Origin: Liriodendron chinense
Taxonomy: Eukaryota; Streptophyta; Magnoliopsida; Magnoliales; Magnoliaceae
DNA: 64,000 nt
Assembly: GCA_003013855.2 (NCBI GenBank)
Contig: PVNU02000998.1
Location: forward strand, 992,001-1,056,000
Direction of reading: 5' to 3'
Shown here: one piece after another, positions 14,901 through 27,800 of the stretch
Position numbering within the stretch: the first letter of the stretch is position 1
How the letters are laid out: every line of letters begins with the position of its first letter
Program-made: the position numbers and the translations under genes
The notes under the pieces: generated by a model
What the model was told of the DNA's origin: nothing
Database searches by the model: none
What the model saw: the letters and a program-made list of their open reading frames with translations, nothing else

Positions 14901-17900
14901 CATCAAGACTGGTGCCGGTACGAGAGACAGACTCTTCTTGGCTTGAGTTAAAGTCAGGGAGAGAAACAAGAAGGGGTGTATGAGACATCGACTCCCCCTG
15001 ACCAGTAAGATTCTCATGCAAGGAACGACCTTTATCAGAGAAATAAGGTATCTCTTCAAAGAAGGTCACATTCATTGAGATATATTTCTTATGGGTCAAT
15101 GGGTCATAACATTTATACCCCTTTAAGACCGAGAGTATCCAATGAATACCTACTTAACAATGCGAAGACTAAGCTTGTCATTACCAGTGTTCGCATTGTC
15201 GTTATCGCTACAAGTTTCGCTGGCTAGAGATAAAGATATAATATCGTTATCGCCAATAATATCGCTGATAACCGGAAATGTGGGGAAAAATGGGGAAACA
15301 TGAGGAAAACTGTGGAATTTTTCACTGAAACTTCAAAAAATGTCTAAATACACATATTTGCATATTCAGAAATAAAAAATTTACAAAAAGAATGCATTAA
15401 ATAACAATTTTTCATTCAATAGACTCAAAAAGCATGCAGTTACCGTGAGAAATCACTCCAATAGCAACCAAAATGAGTTTATATAATACAAATGCAACCA
15501 AAATTGAGATGGATCCAAGAATCAAGTGGGCCAAAAATGTAAGAATTGAATGTCCACAGTTGAAATATTGATGGGGCCACAGGAGTTTTAAATCTGGCTA
15601 ATATTTTTGTTTTTAGTTAATCCTAGTAGGAATAATGTTATGGACAGTATTGATGGTATATAAACATCACTGTGGATCCTAGGGAGGTTTCAACGGTAAG
15701 AATTTCCCTACCCCACCTTTTCATTTAGCACGGCGCACTTTATTCTTGGATCCGGTTAGTTTTTGGTATAATGTTCTAAATTATTCTCACAAAGTGGATG
15801 GACTGGGGTGGATTTCTCAAAAACATCACAGTGGGCCTTAGCTACGTTCCCAGCGCGCAAGGCTTTCGCAGGGAATTCGCGACTTGGGTGAGACCCAGTA
15901 ACCAGCGATGTGGGTGGGACCTTGACCGTAGGAGCTCACCTCTTTATGTATGAATTGTATATCCATGCCGTTAATCCACACCGTCCATCTCTTTTAAGAG
16001 ATCATTTTAGGACATAAAGATAAAGAATGAGGCAGATCCAAAGCTCCAGTGGTCCCCACCATAGAAAACAGTGGGGAGAGTGATGCCTACCATTGAAACC
16101 TACCTAGGGTCCACCATGATGTTTAAGTTAACACAGACATGAACGAAGGGAAAACACAAATATCAAATTGATCGAAAACTTCTGTGGCCCCTAGAAGTTT
16201 TTAATGGTAGGTGTTTAATGTCCACTATTTTTTTGTGGTGGGGTCCACTCCAGCTTTGGATCTGACTCATTATTTGGCTCATGCCATAAAATAATCTCTC
16301 CAAATAGGTGGACGGTGTGGATACAACACATACATCATGGTGGGGCCCACAAAACTTGGTGACGTCACTTCGGTTGCATGTCTCCCCGCTTAACAGACAC
16401 GGGTGGGCTGGTGACGCGAACACCAACCAGCAAGCTGGTGTCAAAGTTTTATGGGTCCCACCATGATGTATTTGTTTAATCCACGCTGTCCATCCGTTTT
16501 TCCATCTCATTTTAAGGCACGAAACCAAAAATGAGGCAAATACAAAGATCAAGTGGACCACACCATAGGAAACACTGGGGATTGAACATGCACCATTGGA
16601 AAATTTTTGTGGACCACAGAAGTTTTGGATCAAGCTGATATTTTTTTTTCCCATTCATCCATCTTTTTTAATCTTATGTACAGGTTGGATGACAAATAAA
16701 CATCACTGTGGGCCCTAGGAAGGTTTTAACAGTAGAGAACATTCTACTCACTGTTTCCTGTGATGTGGTTCACTTGAGATATTTTTCTATCTCACTTTTG
16801 GTCTCATGCATTAAAATGATCTGTAAAAATGGATGAACGGCGTGGATTAAAGAAATACATCATGATGGGACCCACAGTGTTCATGTCACCACCCAACCCG
16901 CGTCCCTACTAAACCTGCGATAGCTAATCCGCGTCTCCACAAAAGCCTGGAGAAAGGGCTTTCATTCGTATTTGCGTCGGACTCGTTGGAGAGAAAGAAG
17001 CCCTAAAAATCAGGGATTCCCACTCGTGAAAGAGGGATTTTTGCCTCAAATCCCTAAATCATTCCCAATCGAGAGCTTTTCTCCCTCGAATCCCTGATTT
17101 TTCGCCGAAATTGCGACATGGAGCTTTCAATGGAGAAGGAAAAGGGAGATTTCTTACCTTTCGTGTACCGGCGTTGTCGATTAAGGCGTGCTTCCGTTCC
17201 GATCAACCAGGGTATGAAAATTGGAGTTTTTTCTTCTTTTTTTCGACGATATTTACGTATTTAGGCAATTTCAGCCCCGACAACTGCTGTCTTCCGATTT
17301 TTACCTATTTACAGGCGATATTTCGATAAAATCGTCGAAATTTCAGCGATATCTGGAAGAGAGACGAAAAAAGGGGGTTTCGGTGTCGCAACGGTAGCGA
17401 CACCGATATTATCGTCGATACTATCGACATTTCGTCAACAATGCAAACACTGGTCATTACTACCATCAAGTATTTGAACAAAACATGTGCAGCCAAAAAT
17501 CTTAGGAGGTAAAGGAAAGGGTATAAAATTTCAAAAGACGATTTATAAGACAACACATGTGATGGCATGCGATTAATAAGGAATGTAGTAGTAAGAACTG
17601 CATTGTCCCAAATGCTTAGGTAAATTCATACCAAGGAGAAGAGCACGAGTGACCTCAAGTAGATGATAATTCTTTCGTTCAGCAACATCATTCTGTTGAG
17701 GAGTGCGAGGACATGAGGTACGAGATAAAATGCCGTGGTCCTGCAAAAAAGACAAGAAGGTATTCAACATATATTCTCCTTCATTGTCAGAGTGGAGGAT
17801 TTTAATGTTACATTGAAATTGTGTGAGTACCTCAGTATGAAACACTTTAAACATATTAAACACCTCATTTTTAAAGTAGATAAACCCATGTCATACGTGA

Positions 17901-20900
17901 ACAATCATCGATAAAGGTAACAAAATATCTATAGCCAAAAGAAGAGGTAAATAGAGCAAGACCCTAGACATGAGAGTGAATAAGTTCAAAAGGTTGAGAT
18001 TTCCTCTCAGACAAGCTAGGAGGAAACGTAGTTCAATGATGTTTAGACAGTTCACAAGTATCACAACATAAAGATTTAGTGACAAAAATAGACGAAAACA
18101 ACAATTTTAGTCTAATTAAGGATGGATGCCCTAAACGACGATGCCATAGCAACACAGACTCTCGATCTAAGGACAATGCACTGGAAGCCAATACTGGTGT
18201 TAGCATCAAGGAAATAAACCCCTCCATGCTCATGACCCCCACGAATCATTCGCCTCGTCTGAAGATCCTGAAAAATACAATGAGACGGAAAGAAAGTTAC
18301 GGAGCAATTTAATGCCTTTGTAAGAGAACTAATAGACAAAAGGTTAAGGAGTGAGCGAGGAACATGAAGAATTGATAACAATGATAAAGTCGAAGAAATG
18401 TCAATGGATCTTGTCCTAGAGATAAGAGACCTACTACCATCAGCAACTGCGACAAACCGAGATTGACTGGAAGGAGAATAATAACTAAACAAATAAAACT
18501 TACCAGTCATGTGTGATGAGGCTCCAGAGTCTATGATCCAGGGAGGAAGGGGAAGAAGATATAGAGAGAGCAGTACCTGACTGGGCTAAGTTAATGCTAG
18601 AGAGGCAATTTGCAGGACTGTTGTTGCTTCAAGGCCTCATATTCTTCTCACGAAATAGTAACCAAGTCATTTGAAGTAGACATTCCCAGGGAAACAGGGA
18701 TGTATGCGTGGGACTTCTCAAAACTGGATGATATAGCTCCAGTCATATATGTGCCTGTCCATGAGGGATGATCAATGATCTCCCAACATCTATCAACAAT
18801 ATGATTAGTTCCACCACAATGGGAACACATACGGGACATGCTATCACGACCACAGCCCTTGTCCGCCAAAGGCACGGAAACCACGGCTACCTCTTTCAGA
18901 AGTTCGATCTCTAGCTCTACTCCCATGGCTAGGCGGTCGACTAAAAAACAGTGTTCCGGCTCGATCCCCCTTTATCAAAACAAGAATGATCACTAGATAC
19001 AAATGCAGATCGGTTAGCAATAACATAAGTGACTAAAGATGATGTAGAGACTCTTTGAACCAGAGAATAGGCAACTGACAAGGACGGGAAGGGCTCCATA
19101 GCCAGAATCTGACTGCGCATGCCTTGATATTCTGAATTAAGCCCAGAAAGAAATTGCATGATTCTAATCTCTTCACGTTGTTGTCGTATAAGTTCACGAT
19201 CTTCAGAGGAATGACATGGGAGAGGGTGATACATATCCAGCTCATCCCACATACCACAAAATAGTGAAATATTCCTTTTAAACTTTGGGATTCTTGCTGG
19301 AGTTTGCCTATGTTTGAAACCGGCTGATATATTCTGGAGATATTGCGATCTTCAAAGTACATGTCTCTAATTGTATCCCATATCTTCTAAGCAGATGATA
19401 AAAACATGACAGAATTGCTAATGGTGCTCTCCATACAGTTCAAAAGCCTCGTCATAACCCGGTAATTTTCATTAGTTCAGGTTTTAAACTTCTCATCTGA
19501 TGAATCTAGAGGATCATCCAGGATAAACGTGAGCCGCTCCCTTCCTCCCAAAAACAGTTTGACAGATTGTGCCCATTGTAAGTAATTGTTTCCATTCACT
19601 TTAACAGTAGCGATTAGTAGAGAATTAGATTCCGAGGGCCCAACATCATATTCGAAGGAAACCTTGTCGTCCATGGCCTCCACAATCACAACACAACCAG
19701 CTAAACTACTATCTGAGAGGATAAAACAGCCAACAACAATACAAGCAGAAAAAGAAGTAATATGTGAGCTAGTAGTTGTTAAAAAGCTTCACGAGGTGCT
19801 CGATGGCAGTAGAAGGGCTGAGATCATTAAGAAACCTTCACAAGGCATCAAACCAGCAAATGCAGCTTCAAAGGGGTGTGTAAGAACATGCAACACATAT
19901 ACCGAGTGACTTGGTGTATATCCAGGGCAGAAAACAGTGGAACCGGCCAGGTGGAGGTCACAAATCTTCATAAAACTACCCTCTTTACTCAAATCTTCTC
20001 AAGAATCATGAAGTACACTAAAAAACGACCATTCCTTTTAGAGATCCCCAAAAACTTCTAATCGATTTGAGAGAAATGGCTGAAAAATCGATATTTGGGA
20101 ATTCTCTGACAGATTGAAAAACAACAAAAAAATGACCATAAATCCCCTAAAATCATTCGGTTTAAGCCATACCGTTTTCCGAAACAAAAGGGACTATACG
20201 ATTGTACAATCGCTGATGTCAGCTGTACGGTTGCTGACGTCAGCAGACACCTGTAACCTCGAACAAAATGAACTGGACCGAAGCTCTAATACCAAGTTAA
20301 GATTTACTAGTTTGGAAGATAAAGAGAGTTAGAGAAAGAAGAAAAAGGAAATGAGAAGGAGAAGGAGAAGAAGGAAGAGGAGAGGAGCTTTGGAAATGTT
20401 ATTGTGTGTTAGTGGCTTAGAAGCCCTAACACTCACTTTTATTATATAACATATACTTGCATAGTCTGCAGGAGTATACAGAATGGAACACATGCACGCA
20501 GAAAAATAACATTTAGTTCTCTATACTAAGCCTTTAGTTGTATGAGATTCAACCAACCATCCTCCCATTACCTTGGTAGCCTCCTTGGAGCATTAAATGC
20601 AAGGTAGTCGATTCAACGAAGTGGATGAAGATCGACTTCAAAGATCGAGAGAGCAAATGAGGAGTAGATTCAAGTACGAGAAAGCATCAAGAAGGTGCAA
20701 CAAATGGGCTCAATCCGACAAGTAACTTTGTCATTTTTAGAATCTATATACTCTTTTCTTGTGTAGGATTGAGTATAGAGTTTGAAACCCAAACTCGAAT
20801 ATGTTCTTGTGTAGGAACGAATTCACCGGACACGGGTGTGTACGTGTTAGTCTCCGTGGGAGCCTCCGGCGGCAATAAACGTAGGTCATTGGATTAGGAC

Positions 20901-23900
20901 CGAGGTTGTTGGTTAGCTGATAGAAAATCAACTAAGTCTTCAAGAGAGCCTCCAACAAGAGTGTATGTGTAGGTCCTTGTATAGGACTGTAAAGGTTAGG
21001 GGTGAACCTATTGAAAACTCATAAGATGGTGAAATCTGGTGCGCTCGAGGAAAGTGCGTCAACTAGGAGTGGAATAGGGAAACCGAACCACTATATATGC
21101 ATGTGTTTGCAATCGTGAATGTTTGCAATTCTATTCATGCTTATGTGTTTAATTAGTGAATTATATGAATGCTTTAATTGAATTGTATACTAGGCACTTA
21201 ACTTGTAAAGCACACACAAGATCACTATCTCTATAGACTAGTTGCTTATATTGTTGCATCTATTGTAGTCTATGTGATTGGACCAACTTGGCTTGGAAGC
21301 CTAACTATTTACTTGGTAAATTGTTTTAATTAGGCAAGAATTTTAAAGTCGTCTTATTCACTCCCCCTCTAGGACTTAGCTGTAATTCTAAGTTCCGTCA
21401 AGCTTCCGCACATAGTGTGTGGTGCCATGTTGGACTATCCATGCAATTTCAACGTGACACCCGCCTTGAGCTCCTTGCTGACACGAGAACCCCCTAAACC
21501 CTCCCTCATTCGACATGTGTTTGTCTTTGGTATTGACAAGCCATTAGCGTTGCTGCCCTCATCTCTGTGTGTTGACTCCTCGGCTCTGCTAAAGACGTTG
21601 CCACATGTGGCACATGCTTCATCACTCTCCACGCCACCGAGGCACGTGCCAACACCTCAGCAACCACGTGTACACATGCCTCCAGTTGACTCCTATCCTC
21701 TGAACACATGTCCCTTTTAGCTCTTAAGTTCCGTCGGAGTACCAAAACAATGCTCCTTCAATGGCTTCCACACCCCTTCTCGAAACACTTGCATCTCTAG
21801 CCTTACATCTCCTACAACCATAGAGATCGAAACCAAGTCAACGTCCACCTTCTTCTTCCTCACTAGCATCCTAGTCAAGCTCAAATCATCCCAAGAAGTA
21901 GTTGCAACGTTGATGAGAAGAACTTCACCCAAGCAAGATCCCAGCTCCAACAGGATCTTCGTACTTCATAACTCCAACAGTAGCTCTCTAAGCCCAAACC
22001 AAATCTCCTCCTTGCCAAAAACCGACCAAGCATCCCACCTCTCCAGCACTAATAACGGGCCTCCTTTGAATAAAGAATTAGTGATAAGAATCCGATCGAG
22101 ATTTTCCCCTGGACGAAGAGAAATCCATATCTCATAGTCGCTAAGGGTCCTCGGGATCTAATCTCCCCTATTCAAACCTCAGCTATGCTTGAGCCACTCC
22201 TCCAGGACTGCCTCTGATCACCCATCCCTAATGGTGGCCACTAGACTCCATTATAGAGCTTTCAAAGCTCCCTCCACCACCGAGTGGTTGATATGCACCA
22301 CCACTACTCCTTCCAAACCTAGTTTTCAAACCATGGAGCCATCCCCCCTCTTTCCTACCCCTAATCTCCTTTTCAACCCCCCCACCCCCCCCCCCCCCCC
22401 CCCCCCCCCCAACTTCCTTCCCTCACTCTCTACCCCTCCCTCAATGAAACCCCCTATAAAACATCTCCAAACGCCACCCCACTCACTCTAGTCTTCCTCT
22501 CTACGGGTGCATCTACCTTGGTTTTTGAAACCCTCGCGCTAACTTACCCCCTTCCTCTCACCTGCTCCCTATTGGCGACCTCTAGACTAAACCTGGCCTC
22601 TGCACAAAGAGTCTCTTCCCTTCATATCGATGCTCCATCAAGTTAGCCACCGCCAAATCCGCCTCTGCCAAACGATTCATCTGAACAAAAGCAAAACCCC
22701 TTCTCTCAGATGACTCACTAAAGGATGCGATCGTGACCTCCTTTACCATCCTAAAGCATTCGAACACCCTTAAGAAGTGGTGTTTAGACCATCCCTCTGG
22801 GCAACTCTTCACGAAAATGATCAGGTATTCTTGAACAGGTTGTTGCTGCCGAAGATCCGAAACCCTTTTCCTCTTTGACACCTCAGTCAAATCCCCCCTC
22901 CCCTCTTCCCCCAAGATTTCCTTCCCATTCCTCAAACCATTTCCAATCAAGCCCTTTGCAGTCCGTTGTTCCTAATCGATGTGATGAAAATCTTCTCTCG
23001 GACCTAACATTGCTCTGAGTATGTTGGTTTTGAAACCTCGATCTTCCCCTTGAGTGGTTCTGACTCCTCAAGCCACGCCTTTCCCTTAAGCTTCTTAAGC
23101 GAGGAGCTTCCATGAAATCTCTTGTGATCGTGGGCATGGGAATACAAGTTATTGTCCCACGACTTTCTTCCTTCTATAGAATTTGCATCTAGAACAAGGA
23201 ATTAGTTGAGATTGCTGACCAAGAAGTCTCCCAAAATGACCACTTGTGATAACTTAGGTTAATATTTCAAGAGAGTGGAGAGATTAAAAAGATGTTACCC
23301 ATAGAATTCAAGCAAGGTGGAAGAAATGGAGATGTACTCTGGAGTTTTATGTGATCGACGTGTACCACTCATACTAAAAGGGAAATGTAATAGGATGGCT
23401 AGAAGACCAGCCATGCTTTATGGGAGAGAGAATGTTGGGAAGTTTAAGGAACAACACGTTCATAGGCCCATTGTAGCTAAAATGAGCATGTTGAGATGGA
23501 TGAGTGACACAATAATAGAATTAGAAATAAATGCATTCACGGGAATTTAGTAGTGCCAATAGTTAATAAGATGAGGGAAAGTAGACTTAGATGGTTTGGT
23601 CATGTGCAATGGAGAGTAAGAATTGCACTAGTTAGAAGGAGTTGGTACAAGTTGAAGGCTTAAAAGGGAAGGAGAAGGCTCAAAAGGATGTTGGTGGAGG
23701 TGGGAGGAAAAGACTTGAAGACCTATGATCTAACTGAAGTTTTGGCCCTTGATAGAGAGGAATGGCATAAAAGGATTCATGAAGTCAATCCCTATTAGTT
23801 GAGATTAGGCTTAAATGATGATAAGATGGTATTGATGCAAAAACAGACTTCTGGACCACGAAGAAAAACAAACTTGATCTACTGATGAGCTTGTTGCAAT

Positions 23901-24770
23901 CAGAAGTCAAGTTTTAGTCGAAAAAAGGTTAGCAAAATATAATACAAAACAGTGCCCAAGTTACGGGGCCGTCCGTAACAGGGCTAAAATGGGGGGCTGC
24001 AACTTCACTGGACCACCTGTGGGTCACCCCAGTCTAAGTGGATCCCATTCCTAGAGCAGCCTGCAGCCCCTAGAAAACTCCATTCTTTTCCTCACCCGCT
24101 TTTCAACATATATAAGTCCACTTGTTGTGAACAATCTACGTTATTTCACTTGTGTTTGCAGCAGCCTTCCTAACACGCATCCCATCATCCCCAGCATATT
24201 AAGACCAGATACCATTGTTTTTATCATTCACGTCAACAACCTTGCTTAACCCCATCACTACTGCCACCATCAATGCCTCAATGATGCAGACATCAGGCCC
24301 TTTAGGGTTTATCAGCGTAGGGGGCGAGTGACACCTATATCTTTATGGCTCGATGATGATGGGCCTGGATCGTTCGTGACGACTTGAGGAGCATCGAAGA
24401 CCTTACATATGTAGTCCGAGACATTTGAGAAGACCCCACCTTGGGAAGACATGTGTAAGTTGCTTGGAGGAGATGATTGGACCGTTGGATCACGATGATG
24501 ATGTGATCGGACCGTTGGTTCATCATGGCCCACTTTTATCGCACCATCATCGGAGCCCATTAGGCATCTTAGATTTGAGTTTATTTTATGCGCTTTTACT
24601 TATTTGAGTTTTGAGTTAGCGTGCGCACGTTTTTTCGTGTAAATGTCCTTTTTTTTTTGCTAGTATGGGTATTTTGGTAATTATGCTAATTCTGAATTTT
24701 ATAAGGGTGTTGCCCTACACTTTTTTCATTGTGTTATTGATTGAATGAAAGAAAGCCTTCTGGTGCCTCC

Positions 24771-24804
<34 letters not shown>

Positions 24805-27800
24805 TCTCTCTCTCTCTTGTGGGTCTTCATCTTCTCTTCTTCGATCTTTTTCTTCTCTTTTCTTCTTGTGCCCCTCCAACCTTCTTCTAAGGTAAACTTA
24901 TTTTTCCTTAATTATCTATTTCTATTCTCTCACAAATCTCGAACCCTGAATCTGAGAATTGATCCAAAACCCCAATTCCTTAGATTTTCAAATCCCTAAT
25001 CCGAGAAATCCTTTGATCCCTTGAACTAGTGATTCCCATTAGGTGCTTGGGTTATAACCATGCAAGATCGGGAGGTTCCATCCCTCGTCGGATCCAACCT
25101 ATGCATTATTTGAATTTCTCACTTCGTGGTTGTGATGATGGCCCGCTCCATTGCATGCCTGTTTGTGGTTTTCTTAGTTTATGATGGTTGATGTTGAAGT
25201 TTTAGATTATTATTGTCTTTTATTTCCACTAGATTATGTGTGTTCATGAGCATGCATCATAATTAGGGCGTCCTGCTTCAAATTTGGTGTTAGAGAATAG
25301 GCTTTGCATGGTTATGTTTAGATCGAGTTACCAAATTAGGGTTTTAATTCTTAGGTCTATTTTAGGAAAGTTTCAGATTTAGAAAGTTTCCAATTTTAGA
25401 AACTTTCCAAATTTTAAAAGTTTTCTAATTGGAAAATTTCCAGATTTAGAAAGTTTCCAATTTTAGAAAGTTTCCTAATTTGGAAAATTTCCATATTTGA
25501 GTCGCATCATCTAGAATTAATTAGTGTCAATTCATTGTAGTTTAAATTCATCACATTCATATTGTGAGTCATCGAGTCCATAGAATCAATTTTAGGAAGA
25601 ACCTAGGACAAGTCCTCCGTTGTGTGCTCATTCGTTTTGGTCATGGTTTTGGATTCAAATCAATACCATGAATCAGGATCAGATTCTAGAGGCTTTGACT
25701 GCCATATCTCGATGTCTGGACAACAGTGAAGACCATTCTAGAAAATCCTTCCAGAATCTCAACGACAAATTAGAGGCACTCAACCAGACTAGCCCTAACT
25801 ATGGAAAAGATGATCAACATTATGCCTTGGTGAGTGGCAAGTTGGATGGGTCCAAACATGATGTTTATGAAGTGCGAGAGTACGTGCCTAATGTCACTAA
25901 TGATGAAATGGAAGAAATTGAGGCATTGCTCATCATCGTTGAGGATGACGAAGTGTGTGCTAGTGATAAAAAGGTTGAAGGAATTAAGACCGCACCACTT
26001 CCAGATGTCATGTGCAACTTAAGTGATGTAGATTCCCAATCTAAGTCCTCTTACCATAATTCACATGAATGAATTTGAAAAGGAGACCAGTGAGGATATG
26101 ATGGTGGACGCCCACATGACTTGTGATATCCCACCAGATGATTTATGGGATAAATTTTCACCCATATGAGACATTCAACACACAATCGATCTTGTCCCTA
26201 GGTTGGTCTTGTCAAGCTTTCCTCTATACCAGGTGAACCCCGCAGAAAATACAGAAATGCAGCGTCAATTTGATAAACTTCTCGAGGAAGAATTCAACAA
26301 GAAAAGTTAAGAGTTGGAGTTTTGTTCTGTGTGTCATGCCTGCCCTTTTCACTTCCATATGGCACACATGTGAGCATATCCTGACCGTCCACAAAGCTTC
26401 AGTCAAGTGTCATGCCATCGTGTGACGTATTCACATCATGGTGGATATGATGGTCAGAGTCCCTATCCCGCATCTCGATGACCTTTTGGACATAATGGCT
26501 GATGCCAATATCTGCTCAAGACTTGGTATTAATAGTGTGTGCTCTCAAGTGTTGGGATACCTGAAAATTATCCTTGTTTATAATACTTATAATGAGAAAT
26601 TATGTGTCACCCATGAGAAGTGTCCTTTTGTTTCAGTTTTCCAAGTTCTAGGTAATAGGATTGTTTATTTCCAATTCGTTGATTTTTTAGAGTGTCCTTT
26701 AGTTTCACCCATGTCTGTCATCCAAAAGTCTTCAGAGTCAGTCAATGCATTTGCACGACACACTCATGAATTGCATACATATATTAGACAGCGGATTAAT
26801 AGAAGCAATGATAGTTATATGCTTTCAATTGACTCGCATCGTAGATTGCAAGAAATTCAAGAAGAAAATTATGTAATGGTGAGGACAAGGCCAGAGTGGT
26901 TTCCTCAGTGTACCCCTAAGAAATCACAAGCGCGTAGTGCTGGACCATTCAAAGTATTGCAAAGAATTGGGTCCAACACGTATAGGATAGACCTTCCACC
27001 TGAAATGGGCATTATTCCAACGTTTAATGTGGAAGATCTAGTCCCCTCCCCTAATCCTACCATTGACCCTTCTTCTCTTTCGTGGCCATATTCTGATTTT
27101 GCTTCACAACCCACTCACCTCTTCCCTCACCTATTGCTCGCAAAGAGGAAATTGAAGAAATTGTGGATGAAGAGATAGTTTCCACGAGAGATGGAGGTTT
27201 CCAGAGATATCTTGTCAAATGGAAGAATAAATCACCGTTGGAATCTACATGGTTGACAGAAGCGGAGTTGCAAAGCGTTAATCCAGATTTACTAGAGCGC
27301 CACAAGAGTTTTAACTCGTCGGAGTCGAGTTCTTCTCAGACAAGGAGAATGATGCGGACCTCAGCCCCTTTAGGGTTTATCAGCGTAGGAGGCGAGTGAC
27401 ACCTATATCTTTATGGCTCGATGATGACGGGCCTGAATCGTTCGTGACGACTTGAGGAGCATCGAAGACCTTACACATGTAGTCCGAGACATTTGAGAAG
27501 ACCCCACTTTGGGAGGACATGTGTAAGTTGCTTGGAAGATATGATCGGACCGTTGGATCACGATGATGATGTGATCGGACCGTTGGTTCGTCGTGACCCA
27601 CTTTCATAGCACCATCATCAGAGCCCATCGGGCATCTTAGATTTGAGTTTATTTTATACACTTTTACTTATTTGAGTTTTGGGTTAGTGTGCGCACGTTT
27701 TTTTCGTGCAAATGTCTTTTTTTTTTTAATTTTGTTAGTAGGGGTATTTTGGTAATTATGCTAATTTCGAATTTTATAAGGGTGTTGCCATAAAAATTTT

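Larger units (their letters stand above)
15185..17452. mobile_element. 2.27-kb hAT element nested in the Copia element
   Basis: Termini CAGTGTTCGCATTG and CAATGCAAACACTG (inverted) are flanked by identical GTCATTAC (15177-15184, 17453-17460). It interrupts Copia pol between integrase and RT. No hAT transposase reads through. It carries two fold-back elements (about 15909-16362 and 16450-16877), part of a third (about 15640-15860), and a gene-like segment near 16940-17220. Confidence 0.92.
12885..20526 (-). mobile_element. Ty1/Copia retrotransposon, complete ends, hAT inside
   Basis: LTRs at 12885-13107 and 20295-20526 are flanked by the 5-bp duplication CTAAG (12880-12884, 20527-20531). In element orientation each LTR starts TATAGAG and ends AACT, a non-canonical TA...CT pair. 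The PBS complementary to initiator tRNA-Met lies at 20283-20294 and a GGGGGAG polypurine tract at about 13108-13118. Without the 2,268-bp hAT and its duplication the element is about 5.4 kb, normal for Copia. Coding order gag-PR-IN-RT-RNaseH is intact but the frames carry shifts and stops. LTRs look about 93% identical by eye, so this is an old, dead copy. Confidence 0.93.

Noticed and set aside
19586..19909. 107-codon plus-strand frame
   Set aside because: Antisense to Copia gag and leader; no similarity recognised.
21717..23140. Host RNA-binding protein gene
   Set aside because: Frames are broken, the second conserved segment is of LINE ORF1 type, and the surroundings are TE.
26438..26640. 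First part of the 246-codon chromovirus frame
   Set aside because: The first ~70 codons do not resemble integrase; they belong to the deletion region and may be noise joined to the real integrase end.
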